Below, one piece after another: positions 19,689 through 31,985 of a DNA stretch of 64,000 nucleotides. Location of the stretch: assembly GCF_029867415.1 (NCBI RefSeq), contig NW_026705213.1:682001-746000 (forward strand), given 5' to 3'. The notes under the pieces were generated by a model. That model had not been told where the DNA came from, ran no database searches, and saw only the letters and a program-made list of their open reading frames with translations. A program made the translations under genes and the position numbers. How positions within the stretch are numbered: the stretch's first letter is position 1; every line of letters starts with the position of its first letter. Source of the stretch: Vicia villosa (taxonomy: Eukaryota > Streptophyta > Magnoliopsida > Fabales > Fabaceae).

Positions 19689-21444
19689 GCCTCCAAAGTC
19701 AATTAATAAAAAAATGTCAAAAAATAAAGATTCATTTCTCTTAGGAGATAATTTCCCCAATAAGAGTCAAAACCCCTGGAAAGGGTCAGCCTCCAAAAAA
19801 CATGATAAACTCAGTCTTTTAACAAACAAATTCTCCAGCTGAGTCAAAATCCCTGGAAAGGGTTAGCTTCCAAAAAGAAAAATAGTCTTTTAATAAATAA
19901 AACTTCCTCAGTAGAGTCAAAACCAACAAAAATAGTTAGCCTCAACCTTGGGCTTCATACAAGGCACCAAACAATAAAACTCCCCTGTCAAGAGTCAGCC
20001 TCAACCTTGGGCATTGTACAAGGCAGATAATAGAGTCTCCCCAGTGAGTTCTTCATCATTCAGTAGCCACAACCTTGGGCTTTGTACAAGGCAGATAAAC
20101 CATATTTTCATGTGTCAAAGATTCCTAACACCTAGGATCTTTTCCCCATAGAGTCATCCATACTCAGTTTATTTAAGAGTCAGCCACAACCTTGGGCTTT
20201 GTACAAGGCAGAAAATAATGTTTTTTTTCCTAGCTAGAGTCAGCCACAACCTTGGGCTTTGTACAAGGCACATAAAATAGAGTCATTCATTCAATTATCC
20301 TCAGCAGTCAGCCACAACCTTGGGCTTTGTACAAGGCACACAAATAGAGTCTCCCTAAGTAGAGTCAGCCTCAATTCTGGGCTTTGTACAGAACACTAAA
20401 ATACCCTGTAATTAATCCCCAGTGGAGTCATCTCCCAGAGTCAATAATATTAATTAATCAATCAAAAAGCCTCAAGCTTGGGCCTCATACAAGCCAGCTA
20501 AAGTCAAATCTTTTATACAGTAGATAGACATAGCTTATCTCTATAGAGAGATATTTTTACTACTCTACCACATTCAAACAAACAAACATTTCATTTCAAT
20601 TTTAATCAAGTCTCCCATTTAGGATTTTGAAAGGCATGAGCTGGCAGTAAAACCCAGACATGTGGTAACTTTCCCTAATTTGGATGAGCAACTTTCTTTC
20701 ATTTAAGAGGCATTTGACTGGTATACTTGCACATACACAAGTAAGGTCTCCCTCTTGAATGAAATGAATTCAGTTATTCTGTCACTCCTTTAAATGTTTG
20801 TGGTAGAATAGTACTAATACCTCTCTGTAGAGATGATTTCATGTCTCTTTACTGTAAACAGAGATTTAATTCCAAGCTTCAACCTTGAGCTTCAAGCAAG
20901 GCACCAAAAACAAGTAATTTCCCTAGTTAGTTCCCCGAACTACATTAAGCTCTGACTTCCACTAGGGATATGTAGGCATGAGGTTCACAAGGAATCTCAG
21001 CGAGCTAATAAAATACCAAAAATAGTCAGTTTGTCTGTCTGTCTGTCTTTTCAAATCAATTCAATTCTTTCTCCTAATACAAAGGAGAAACTTTCCCAAT
21101 CATTAGCAGCAAACACAATCACAATGACACAGAGAAGGTTCCTGTAGAGTACTACAGATATGTAGGGTGTTTAAACACTTCCCTATGTATAACCGACCCC
21201 CCGGACTCCAGAATTTCTAGTCTAGGTGAAATCCCCACACTTAGCAAACTCCTAGGGTTTAGTTGAGATCTTTTTTTCCCTTTCCTACTCGTAGGACAAA
21301 TAAGAAAGTTCGTGTGATATCGTAGGAAGAACTGAAATAAAATTCATCCCACCACGGGCGCATTCTCCTTCCAAATTTCGCGTGAAGGGTTTAGCGTGCC
21401 GTCCTCCCAAGTGAAACGGGGAGGTAAAAGAAAACGACACCACA
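19689..21444 (+). repeat. Ogre-2 5' LTR, right-hand part only
   Basis: Begins at a base corresponding to 39017 of the 3' LTR, immediately after the ACCACA terminus of Ogre-1, and ends ACCACA before the leader. It carries the same GGCTTTGTA-type hairpin array (about nine units between 19940 and 20900), including TTCTG/CAGAA and GCTTG/CAAGC variants. Confidence 0.92.
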
Positions 21445-22263
21445 GAAAAATGGCGACTCTGCTGGGGATATAAGTGTTAAAAACCTTGGTTTTTCATCCA
21501 AACCAATGGTTGACCTGTTGCTGGTCCAGCCCCAATGAGGAATTAGGGATGCCAAATTCCCCCTCAAACAAGAGAGGTCCTGCCTAACCTCTGTGTCATT
21601 TCATGTGTTTGTTGCATATATATTTGTTTATTTTGTTTATTCTGTATCGGGAAAGGGCTTGATTCCCCCTTGTGGTGAGAAATCCTATACCCGGATTTGA
21701 GTGCAACATAAGATAGGATGGAGGATGTCTTCCCGGTGAAGGCCCTCTAATCTTGGTTTCCAAGTCTACTCTTGGGATTTGCCTGGCTGGTTGTGATTAA
21801 CTGCGCCACTGCATTCCGAGACTGATTTGTACCAGGAGGACCTAGAAACACATTAACCCCACTTAAAGCCTTTTTTTAGGACGTAGAGCGGTGATTACGG
21901 AAGTAATTGTCACGCAGATACTACACTCAGAGAAAACTCTCTTATAGATACCAATCAACGTATCTTTAAGGTTGAGCAAAAACTCTGAGACCCCTAGAAC
22001 CCGTTCTACAGGTACAAAAATCCTTAACCTTAGTTTACCATTGGGGCGGGGATTGCGTTTTGACTTCATGACCACTATACCCTTCAACGCCATGTTTGTT
22101 TAAAACTCTTGTGTGTGCATTCATGCATTCATGCATCATTCATTAATAAACAACTAAAAACAAAAAGAGTCTTTTTCGAGTCGTTTTTCAAGGAAACTAA
22201 ATAACGAACGTTTTGAACTTCATAGAAAGAGAGAAACGGAGAAAGGACTTAAGGATCTATATT
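21445..22263 (+). other. Ogre-2 5' leader with PBS and hairpin
   Basis: The PBS TGGCGACTCTGCTGGGGA is at 21451-21468. The CCGGT-loop hairpin is at 21719-21749, with core arms GAGG at 21721 and CCTC at 21744. No sense-strand gene is seen before the ORF1 ATG. Confidence 0.8.
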
Positions 22264-23700
22264 ATGGATTACGGAAGAAAGAGAGCTAGGAAATACACCT
22301 TCAAGATTCCCCAGGTCGAGGAACTGGGAAAGCTCGGAAAACTGGTGGTCAACCCCCAGGCTTTCAAGGAGAAGTATGGAAAACTTCTGCCTTTGCTCAA
22401 TACCAACATTGTGGATGGGATCCTTCCCACCTTGGTACAGTTTTACGATCCAACGTATCACTGCTTCACCTTTCCAGATTATCAGCTCATGCCTACGTTA
22501 GAGGAGTACTCTCGTCTGATTGGAATACCCGTGTACGCGCAAGATCCGTACTCCGGTTTGGAAAAGAATCCTGACGACATTATCATTGCTGCAACTACTC
22601 CTTTGAACGTAGTCGACATCAGAACTCATATGGTGAGTAGAGGAGGAATTCAAGGATTGCCCTCCAAATTCCTGTTTGATCAAGCTCGGTACTTCGTCAG
22701 CATCCAAGATATGAGCGCTTTTGAGGAAATCTTGGCTTTGCTTATCTACGGATTGTTTTTGTTCCCTAACATTAACGATTTCGTCGACATCAACGCAATT
22801 AAGATCTTCTTAATTGGAAATCCAGTTCCAACCTTGCTTGCGGATGCTTATCACTCTGTGCATTCAAGAAACCTGCAGCGAGGAGGATTAATCACATGCT
22901 GCGTACCGTTGTTATACGAATGGTTCGTTTCGCACCTGCCAAAGTCTAGCACTTTCTGGAACATGAGGGATGGCCTTTACTGGTCACAGAAAATCATGTC
23001 TCTCACTCATACAGACATTGATTGGTGTAGTCCTGACAACGACGAAACCAAGATCATCTTCAGTTGCGGAAGTTTTCCCAACATACCCCTTATTGGAACT
23101 AAGGGAGGAATTAGTTACAATCCAGCTTTAGCCCGTCGTCAATACGGCTATCCCATGAAAAATATACCAAGTAACATTCAATTGGAGGGTCTGTTCTTCA
23201 AGAACATCGACGATCATGGCAACATGCTGAAGAAGGAAATTGTCCAAGCCTGGCGTCTTGTTCACAGCAAAGGGAGAAGATTGTTAGGAAAACATCTTTG
23301 CATCTCCCTGGATCCTTACCTTCAATGGGTACGCGTCAGAGCATTCAAGCTCAGGATGCCATATCAACATCAAGAACCTATTCCCCTAAGGGAACCAATT
23401 TACCTTTTCTCCACCGATGTTGAAAAACTGCAAGCGGCATTAAACAAGGTATGCCAAGAAAGGAATGCTTGGAGGAACAAGTATCGAATTGTCAACACGG
23501 AAAATGTTGAGATTCAAAACATCCTAAGAAGGAAGGATGAGTTACTTGAAGTACTCGATCGACAAGTGACACAATCGTCACTTTCTCATCATATCCCTCC
23601 TGCTTCCTGGATCATCGATCAGCTCACGTCAGAGAACGCTCAGCTCAAGAAACAGAAGAAGATGTTAGAACGTGAAGTCGGCTCTTCGTCAAAGTTTTAG
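22264..23700 (+). CDS. Ogre ORF1 protein (Ogre-2)
   Basis: 478 aa from the ATG at 22264. The open frame extends 17 codons upstream to a TTG that should not serve as start. It is nearly identical to the Ogre-1 copy; I see few replacements (for example Met/Ile in NTNMVDG and Thr/Ser near the end). It has the same plant-mobile-domain-like centre and C-terminal coiled coil, and no enzyme motif. Possible roles, such as nuclear targeting or RNA binding, are inference only. The stop is at 23698-23700, with gag-pro 290 bp downstream. Confidence 0.85.
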   Translation: MDYGRKRARKYTFKIPQVEELGKLGKLVVNPQAFKEKYGKLLPLLNTNIVDGILPTLVQFYDPTYHCFTFPDYQLMPTLEEYSRLIGIPVYAQDPYSGLEKNPDDIIIAATTPLNVVDIRTHMVSRGGIQGLPSKFLFDQARYFVSIQDMSAFEEILALLIYGLFLFPNINDFVDINAIKIFLIGNPVPTLLADAYHSVHSRNLQRGGLITCCVPLLYEWFVSHLPKSSTFWNMRDGLYWSQKIMSLTHTDIDWCSPDNDETKIIFSCGSFPNIPLIGTKGGISYNPALARRQYGYPMKNIPSNIQLEGLFFKNIDDHGNMLKKEIVQAWRLVHSKGRRLLGKHLCISLDPYLQWVRVRAFKLRMPYQHQEPIPLREPIYLFSTDVEKLQAALNKVCQERNAWRNKYRIVNTENVEIQNILRRKDELLEVLDRQVTQSSLSHHIPPASWIIDQLTSENAQLKKQKKMLEREVGSSSKF

Positions 23701-23990
23701 AGTCCTTTCTCTCAGTTTCTCTGTATTTCCATTTTCAAAGTGTGTAAAAAACGGCGTTTTCGCTTAATTAATAAAAGTTTGATGTTTCATAACGTAATTA
23801 TGGTGTTTCCTTGAAAAATAATAACTTAATTGCATATCATACATCGCTTTAGTCGTACGCACTGACACGAGAATTGTCGCGGATCTAATAGTCACTTTCC
23901 TTTCTCCAGAAAGAGAGGAGGAGAAGGAGGTGAACCAAGACTTTCAAGCTGTCTCATCCATACAACACTCGTTCAAGTCGCAAGAAAAGA

Positions 23991-26900
23991 ATGGAAGACT
24001 TTGAGCAAGAGAATGAAGAACTCAGAGAAGAGATTAATACTCTCAAAGGTACTGTTGAAAGACTCAATAGTATGGTAGAAGCCCTGGTAGTTGCGCAGAA
24101 TCGACCAACGCCAGAAGAACCACAAAGGACTGTGGTTTCCGAGATTGTTTCTACTCCTATTCCTCAGTATACCATGCCGCCTGATCGACCTTGGGGCATG
24201 CCGTATAACTTTACTCCAGAAGGGTACATACCTCCAGCTTCTGAAGCTCCAAAAGTCACCATGGATATGCGTCCACCGGAGGGTTACAAACCTCTGGAAA
24301 TTGAAGTTCCAAGAGCAACGGCAATGGGTTTCGCACAACAGAATGCTGAGATTCCAAGATCTGCTGTCATGGCTTCTCCACAGCCCATTATGCATACTTT
24401 TCCCCCGCAAGGCGGACAAGTATATCATCACGCTCCAAGTGAGGATGCTGGCGTGTATGAAAGATTGGACGAGTTCCAAGAACAGTTTCTGCAAATGCAG
24501 AAGGAACTCAAGACTCTCCGAGGACAAGATCTATTTGGAAAGAATGCTGCAGACCTCTGTCTGGTTCCAAATGTTAAGATTCCTCACAAATTCAAAGTAC
24601 CAGAATTCGAGAAGTACAAAGGGAATTCATGCCCACAAAGTCATCTTGTGATGTACGCTCGAAGAATGTCAACTCAGACTGATAATCAACAATTGCTCAT
24701 TCATTATTTTCAAGACAGCCTGACTGGTGCTGCACTCAAATGGTACATGAACTTGGACAGTTCAGAGATTCGTACTTTTCGAGACCTCGGAGAGGCCTTC
24801 GTCAAACAGTATAAGTACAATCTGGATATGGCTCCCGACAGAGATCAACTCCGGGCCATGACTCAAAAGGATAGAGAAAGCTTCAAGGAATACGCTCAGA
24901 GATGGCGTGAAGTTGCTGCTCAAATTTGTCCACCACTTGAAGAGAAAGAAATGACAAAAATCTATCTCAAAACTTTGAGTCCATTTTACTACGGACGAAT
25001 GGTTGCAAGTGCACCAAGTGACTTTACTGAGATGGTAAACATGGGTGTGCGTTTAGAAGAAGCAGTTCGAGAAGGACGCTTGAACAAAGAACCAGAATCT
25101 TCTGTTGGTCCAAGGAAGTATGGAAGTTCTTTCCAGAAGAAAAAGGATCAAGATGTCAGCAATGTCTTGCACAAAATCAAGAAGAAATTCCAACCTCAAG
25201 TTGCAACAATAACTCCGGTTGTTAACTCAGCGCCAGCTTATCAACCTCAGGTCTCGCAACAACAAATTCAACAAAGGTCGCAGCAACCTCAGCAGCAGGT
25301 TCGACCTCCAAATTACAACAATCGGGCTCCAAGGTATCCTGCCTTTGACCCCGTACCAATGCCGTATGCAGAATTGTTTCCAACATTACTGGCAAAAGGA
25401 CTCATTCAGACAAGGAGTCCTCCAAATCCTACAAACAGTTCCTCACCATGGTATAAGGCTGACCAATCTTGTCCCTATCATCAGGGGGCACCAGGTCACA
25501 ATATTGAGAACTGTTTCCCTTTCAAGATTGACGTCCAACGATTAGTGAAGAGCGGAATGCTATCCTTCAAAGATACTAATCCAAACGTCCAAGCAAATCC
25601 TTTGCCGCAGCATAAAGAAGCTTCAGTAAATCTGATAGACCAGCACCCCAATGTCATTCAAATCTACGACATTCGTCAGATAGGGGAAAATCTTGTCAAG
25701 ATGCACGCTAAACAAGCTGGGTACGGTCATGTACCACCTCACAACTACTTCACATGTGAAATTTGTCCAAAGAATAATCAAGGATGTGCCGTAGTTCAAG
25801 CTGCATTACAAGAACAAATGGACTTGGGATGGATTCAACATATCCGAGTCAGAACTGAACATGACATCAACATGGTTCAAGGATGTCCAGGAGAATACAA
25901 AATCTACAAAGTTGAAGACCTTGAAGGATCGGTAGTCAGGTTCCACAAAACTTTAAATGGACTTGCCTACTTTGGAACAGATTTCCACGCTTACAGTAGA
26001 TGCAGAATCTGTCGAAGAAATTCACGAGGATGTTTGCGTGTTCGCAACGACATTCAAAAGCTGATGGATGACAATACCATTACTGTTCTTGCCAACAGAG
26101 AAGATGATGAAGTCTTTACCGTATCTCCTCAAATTAATCAAGTTGAACCTATGCAAGTTAAGTATGATAGCAGGAAGACAGCAGTTGCACCGCTAGTCAT
26201 CTACTTACCAGGTCCTGTACCGTATGAGTCCAGCAAGGCTATACCATACAAGTACAACGCTACATTCATTGAAAATGGTAAGGAAATACCATTACCGTCT
26301 GTTGTCAACATTGCTGATGTTAGTCGAGTCACCAGAAGTGGACGAGTCTTCAACAGAACAACAGAAAATGTGGAGAAACCTTCGGAGGAAGTACCACATA
26401 GGCAAGACAATCATCCGACCAATGCTGTTCAAGCGAAAGAAAATGATGAGATCTTGAAGTTAATCCAGAGGAGTGAATACAACATTGTAGATCAATTACT
26501 ACATACTCCGTCTAGGATTTCTGTTCTTTCCCTGCTATTGAGTTCTGAAGCTCATAGGGAAGCTCTACAGAAAGTTTTGGAACAAGCTTTCGTAGAACCA
26601 AGTGTTACTATAAGCCAATTCAACAACATCGTTGCCAACATCTCCGCCGGAACTAACCTAAGTTTCTGTGACGAAGATCTTCCTGAAGAAGGAGTGGACC
26701 ACAATCTTCCACTTCACATCTCAGTTGGCTGCATGGGTGATACACTCACAGGAGTCCTAATAGACAATGGATCCTCTCTCAACGTCATGCCTAAATCAAC
26801 ATTATCAAGATTATCTTTCGAAGATTACCCTCTAAGAAAAAGTCATGTCATCGTCAAAGCATTTGATGGATCAAGAAAGTCAGTTTTCGGAGAAGTAGAT

Positions 26901-28196
26901 CTTCCCATAACTATTGGACCTCAGACGTTCAAAATCACTTTCCAGGTTATGGACATTCCAGCACAATACAGTTGTTTGCTAGGTCGCCCATGGATTCATG
27001 AGGCTGGGGCAATTACTTCAACACTTCATCAGAAACTGAAGTTCATAAGAAATGACAAATTGGTAACCGTATGTGGAGAACGAGCTCTGATCGTCAGCAA
27101 CCTGTCATCATTCTCCGACATAGAACCAAAAGAAGTTGTTGGAACTAAATTCCAAGCACTTTCCTTAGACAAAGGAAAGGAGAAAGCAGCGTCTATTTCT
27201 TCATACAAAGATGCAATCCAAGTTGTAAAGGATGGCACTACCAGTGGTTGGGGGCACATTAATATTCCTACCAACAACAAGAACAGAACAGGAATTGGAT
27301 TCTTTCCGACATCATCAAGAGCTATCCCAGGGATTGAAGTAGTTCTCCCTATTCAAGAAACTTTCTGCAGTGGAGGTTTTCTTCAACCTGTTCAACAAAC
27401 AGTCAATACCATCGGTACGGAAAACACCGATGAAGAGGAATGGTTATCCTATCTTAACAAAGCAGGATATATCTCCCTACCAGAGTCTGATCCACCTTGC
27501 TGTTATCCGACTAAAGGATCTGAAAGTAAGACTCAACCAAGCAGTGATGAAGTTACTGACAGCTTCACCACCAGAAGTCATGGTTCATCAGAAGAAGTTC
27601 CTCCTATCCCCGAAGAGACTTGGGATACATTAGGAGAACCAAGCGGAAAATTCGACTACATGGTGAAATACTCCGCTCCTGAAAGTTCAAGAATCTCTCT
27701 TGAAGATATTGTTCCAACTGGATGGAACATTGATTATGAGTACCTCTCTCAGCCAAAAGAGATGTATAACCCTTGCTATTCATCATCATCTACTGGTGAA
27801 ATCATCATTGAGGATTATATCCCCAAGTCACCTTCCGAGGCTACGGATCTAGAGTTCACATATCTAGTCAATGCCATCTTGGGAGAAGAGCAAGACCAAA
27901 ATACAGAAGAGGATGATCTCGAAAGTGTCTCCGACAACGAGTCTCTCCATTCAGAAGATTGGAAGTTTCCTCAAAAGAAAAACCGACATACTCCACTCGG
28001 AAATGGGTATGCTCACACCGCTCAGTCTGCTGAAGTAGAAGAAGATCGTCTGAGTGTTGCAAAGACAGTGGTTGGTAAATCAAGACCTACCACAGGCCAG
28101 CTTAAGCCTAAGGTTCCAGATTACTTAGTGCACAATGGGGTTCGCCACTACTGGACAGCTGTTGAAGTTTCAACTGTTGTTCGCACTCCTAAGTAG
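23991..28196 (+). CDS. gag-pro: Ogre gag-protease polyprotein (Ogre-2)
   Basis: 1401 aa, one residue longer than Ogre-1 because of a small indel near 27785. Domains in order: N-terminal coiled coil, gag core, CxxH-H-C knuckle, two CxIC-x6-C modules, aspartic protease with IDNGSS, and an acidic tail. The frame is open throughout. The TAG stop (28194-28196) overlaps the predicted GTAGGA donor at 28193. Most differences from Ogre-1 are synonymous or in the tail (around 27400-27800). Confidence 0.9.
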   Translation: MEDFEQENEELREEINTLKGTVERLNSMVEALVVAQNRPTPEEPQRTVVSEIVSTPIPQYTMPPDRPWGMPYNFTPEGYIPPASEAPKVTMDMRPPEGYKPLEIEVPRATAMGFAQQNAEIPRSAVMASPQPIMHTFPPQGGQVYHHAPSEDAGVYERLDEFQEQFLQMQKELKTLRGQDLFGKNAADLCLVPNVKIPHKFKVPEFEKYKGNSCPQSHLVMYARRMSTQTDNQQLLIHYFQDSLTGAALKWYMNLDSSEIRTFRDLGEAFVKQYKYNLDMAPDRDQLRAMTQKDRESFKEYAQRWREVAAQICPPLEEKEMTKIYLKTLSPFYYGRMVASAPSDFTEMVNMGVRLEEAVREGRLNKEPESSVGPRKYGSSFQKKKDQDVSNVLHKIKKKFQPQVATITPVVNSAPAYQPQVSQQQIQQRSQQPQQQVRPPNYNNRAPRYPAFDPVPMPYAELFPTLLAKGLIQTRSPPNPTNSSSPWYKADQSCPYHQGAPGHNIENCFPFKIDVQRLVKSGMLSFKDTNPNVQANPLPQHKEASVNLIDQHPNVIQIYDIRQIGENLVKMHAKQAGYGHVPPHNYFTCEICPKNNQGCAVVQAALQEQMDLGWIQHIRVRTEHDINMVQGCPGEYKIYKVEDLEGSVVRFHKTLNGLAYFGTDFHAYSRCRICRRNSRGCLRVRNDIQKLMDDNTITVLANREDDEVFTVSPQINQVEPMQVKYDSRKTAVAPLVIYLPGPVPYESSKAIPYKYNATFIENGKEIPLPSVVNIADVSRVTRSGRVFNRTTENVEKPSEEVPHRQDNHPTNAVQAKENDEILKLIQRSEYNIVDQLLHTPSRISVLSLLLSSEAHREALQKVLEQAFVEPSVTISQFNNIVANISAGTNLSFCDEDLPEEGVDHNLPLHISVGCMGDTLTGVLIDNGSSLNVMPKSTLSRLSFEDYPLRKSHVIVKAFDGSRKSVFGEVDLPITIGPQTFKITFQVMDIPAQYSCLLGRPWIHEAGAITSTLHQKLKFIRNDKLVTVCGERALIVSNLSSFSDIEPKEVVGTKFQALSLDKGKEKAASISSYKDAIQVVKDGTTSGWGHINIPTNNKNRTGIGFFPTSSRAIPGIEVVLPIQETFCSGGFLQPVQQTVNTIGTENTDEEEWLSYLNKAGYISLPESDPPCCYPTKGSESKTQPSSDEVTDSFTTRSHGSSEEVPPIPEETWDTLGEPSGKFDYMVKYSAPESSRISLEDIVPTGWNIDYEYLSQPKEMYNPCYSSSSTGEIIIEDYIPKSPSEATDLEFTYLVNAILGEEQDQNTEEDDLESVSDNESLHSEDWKFPQKKNRHTPLGNGYAHTAQSAEVEEDRLSVAKTVVGKSRPTTGQLKPKVPDYLVHNGVRHYWTAVEVSTVVRTPK

Positions 28197-28519
28197 GAAC
28201 TTTCACCGTTATTTTGTCCTCTCACCATAGCCCAGGGTGAAGAGATGTTTCATAGGGCTTTGCATTTTACTATTTCTTAGGAAAATGTCCCTCTTTGCTT
28301 CGCCCAAAGCAATAGAGTTTTGTTTTATAGGGTCTTTGTTTCAAGAAATGACTGTCCATAAATAAAAATGTCATTCTGTTCCTTCGTTTAGTTTTCCCTT
28401 TTCTTTTTTCGGAAATTGGTAATCCTAAAAAACACCCTTAAAAAACATCAAATATTCCATTAACTGCATACACCGAGTCTTCCCTCGTTGTCTAAATAAA
28501 ACTTATCACACATATGCAG
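28193..28519 (+). other. Predicted intron of Ogre-2
   Basis: GTAGGA donor at 28193 and ATATGCAG acceptor ending at 28519. 327 bp, a multiple of three, so gag-pro and pol stay in one frame after removal. Both ends are identical to Ogre-1. Confidence 0.7.
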
Positions 28520-31500
28520 ATTAATCATAAAATACCCCGTTGAAACGTGCGACCGTATGACTTCTCCAAGCTTTGAGTTTCCTGTATTCGAGGCAGAGGA
28601 AGAAGAAGACGAAGAAATATCAAAGGAAATTTCACGGTTACTTCAACAAAAGGAAGAGGCCATTCAGCCATACAATGAGCCTCTAGAGATCATTAACCTT
28701 GGTTCCGATGGAAACAGAAAAGAGGTTAAGATTGGAGCTTCGCTCAGTTCAGAGATCAGAGAGAGTTTGATACAGCTGCTCAAAGAATTCTCAGATGTCT
28801 TCGCTTGGTCTTATCAAGATATGCCAGGGTTGGATACCAGTATAGTGGAGCATCACTTGCCGTTAAAAGCAGAATGCCCTCCGGTCAAGCAAAAATTAAG
28901 AAGAACTCATCCGGAGATGGCCATGAAAATCAAAGAGGAAGTTCAAAAGCAGATCAACGCAGGTTTCCTCGTCACTTCAGAATACCCTCAGTGGTTAGCT
29001 AACATTGTTCCCGTTCCTAAGAAAGACGGAAAAGTCCGCATGTGCGTCGACTACAGAGATTTGAACAAAGCTAGCCCTAAGGATGATTTTCCTTTACCAC
29101 ATATTGATATGTTGGTAGACAGTACAGCAAAATCCAAAGTTTTCTCATTCATGGACGGATTTTCAGGATACAACCAAATCAAAATGGCACCTGAAGACAT
29201 GGAAAAAACAGCTTTCATCACCCCCTGGGGCACGTTCTGCTACCGTGTTATGCCTTTTGGACTAAAGAACGCAGGGGCAACTTATCAAAGAGCCATGACT
29301 ACGCTTTTCCACGACATGATGCATAAAGAAGTGGAAGTCTATGTGGACGACATGATTGCCAAATCAGAAAATGAAGAAGATCACATACAGAATCTGACAA
29401 AGTTATTTCAACGCTTACGGAAGTTTCAGCTTCGCCTGAACCCCAACAAGTGCACCTTTGGTGTCTATTCAGGAAAACTCCTTGGTTTCATTGTCAGCAA
29501 ACGAGGAATTGAAGTAGATCCAGACAAAGTCAAGGCAATTCAAGAAATGCCTTCGCCCAGAACCGAGAAACAAGTTAGAGGATTTCTTGGACGTCTGAAT
29601 TACATCTCGAGATTCATATATCTCATGACTGCAACTTGCGCTCCTATTTTCAAACTTCTACGGAAAAATCAAAGTTGCGTCTGGACAGACGATTGTCAGA
29701 AAGCGTTCGACAGCATTAAGGAATATCTGCTCGAACCACCCATCTTGTCTCCTCCAGTGGAAGGAAGACCTTTGATAATGTACTTAACCGTCTTAGAAGA
29801 CTCCATGGGTTGTGTCCTTGGACAGCAAGACGAGACAAAGAGAAAAGAGCATGCCATCTACTACCTGAGCAAGAAATTCACTGACTGTGAATCCCGCTAC
29901 TCCATGCTCGAGAAGACGTGTTGTGCTTTGGCCTGGGCTGCCAAGCGTCTCCGCCAGTACATGATTCGACATACTACTTGTTTGATCTCTCATATGGATC
30001 CAATCAAGTACATCTTTGAGAAGCCTGCTTTAACCGGGAGAATTGCCCGTTGGCAGATGTTGTTATCAGAATATGACATTGAGTATCACGCACAGAAAGC
30101 CGTGAAAGGAAGCATTCTAGCTGAGCACCTGGCTCACCACCCACTCAATGGTCATGAATCAACCAGTTTCGACTTTCCGGACGAGGACGTCATGTACCTC
30201 AAGATGAAAGATTACGACGAGCCACTACCAGACGAAGGACCTGAGATAGGATCCCAGTGGGGCTTAATCTTTGACGGAGCTGTCAATGCTTATGGACGAG
30301 GAATTGGGGCAATCATTGTTACACCTCAGGGTACCCATATTCCATTTACTGCCAGATTAACTTTCAAATGCACAAACAATGAGGCCGAATATGAAGCTTG
30401 CATCATGGGTCTCGAAGAAGCCATGGATCTAAGAATCAAACACTTGGATGTATACGGAGATTCTGCTTTGGTCATCAATCAAATCAAAGGAGAATGGGAA
30501 ACACGCCAACCAGGGCTAATTCCTTACAAAGACTACGCGAGAAGATTGTTACCATTCTTCGACAGGGTAGATTTTCATCACATTCCTCGTGAAGAAAACA
30601 ACTTGGCTGATGCATTAGCCACACTCTCTTCCATGATTAGGATAAATCATTGGAATGACATTCCTCGGATCGATGTTATGCGCCTGGATAGGCCCGCTCA
30701 TGTTTTCACAGTAGAAGCAATCATCGACGACAAACCGTGGTATCACGACATCAAGAACTTTCTTCAAAAGCAAGAGTACCCTCTTGGGGCATCAAAGAAA
30801 GATAGAAAGACTTTGAGAAAGTTAGCTTGTAGATTCTTCTTGAATGAAGATGTTCTGTACAAGAGAAACTTCGACATGGTTCTGCTCAGATGCGTTGACA
30901 GAAAAGAAGCAGAAATACTCATGAGAGAAATACATGAAGGTTCCTTTGGTACTCACACCAATGGACATACCATGACAAGGAAAATACTGAGAGCAGGATA
31001 TTATTGGCTGACGATGGAGTCAGATTGCTACCAGTACGCAAAGAGGTGTCACAAATGCCAGATCTACGCCGATAGAATTCATGTGCCACCATCTCTTCTC
31101 AACATACTCTCTTCCCCTTGGCCTTTCTCCATGTGGGGAATCGACATGATTGGAATGATCGAACCAAAAGCGTCCAACGGACATCGCTTCATCTTGGTAG
31201 CCATAGACTATTTCACCAAATGGGTTGAAGCAGCTTCATATGCAAACGTTACAAGACAAGTTGTCGTCAGGTTTATCAAGAATCACATCATCTGTCGCTA
31301 CGGCGTTCCTAGCAAGATAATCACTGACAATGGGTCAAATTTGAATAACAAAATGATGAAGGAGCTTTGTGAAGAATTCAAGATTGAACATCACAACTCA
31401 TCTCCTTACAGACCAAAGATGAATGGAGCTGTAGAAGCAGCTAACAAAAACATCAAGAAAATCATTCAGAAGATGGTCATCACTTACAAAGATTGGCATG

Positions 31501-31985
31501 AAATGCTCCCGTATGCTCTTCATGGTTACCGTACATCAGTACGTACTTCGACTGGAGCAACTCCTTTCTCCCTTGTATATGGCATGGAGGCAGTCCTACC
31601 TATAGAGGTTGAGATTCCATCAATGAGAGTCTTGATGGAGGCAAAATTAACAGAAGCCGAGTGGTGTCAAAGCAGATTCGATGAATTGAACTTAATCGAA
31701 GAAAAGCGCATGACAGCTTTATGCCACGGACAGCTATATCAACAAAGAATGAAGAAAGCTTTCGACAAAAAGGTTCGACCTCGCACAATCAAAGAAGGCG
31801 ACCTTGTACTCAAAAAGATTCAATCTTTTCTCACAGATTCGAGAGGGAAATGGACTCCCAATTATGACGGCCCCTACGTGGTCAAGAGAGCTTTCTCAGG
31901 AGGAGCCTTAATACTCACGACTATGGATGGAGAAGAATTCACCCGTCCTGTGAACGTCGACGCAGTCAAGAAATACTTCGCCTAA
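28520..31985 (+). CDS. pol: Ogre pol: RT, RNase H, archaeal-type RNase H, integrase (Ogre-2)
   Basis: Open from the acceptor at 28520. The first ATG is at 28557, and 1142 aa follow it to TAA. Numbered from that ATG: RT with YVDD at 262-265 copies RNA into DNA; RNase H around 400-520; archaeal-type RNase H from about 568 (WGLIFDG), the extra domain of Tat elements; integrase HHCC finger (H...H...CHKCQ) around 765-810; and DDE core D884, D924 and E960, with the expected 35 residues between the last two. No chromodomain follows; the end (GPYVVKRAF...) is a plain integrase C-terminal domain. All catalytic residues I can check are present, so this copy could be active and could serve Ogre-1 in trans. 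Confidence 0.92.

Noticed and set aside
13429..21444. Tandem Ogres formed by unequal crossing-over between LTRs
   Set aside because: That would give one recombinant LTR. Here a complete LTR end is followed by a partial LTR with variants of the other element, which fits nested insertion better.
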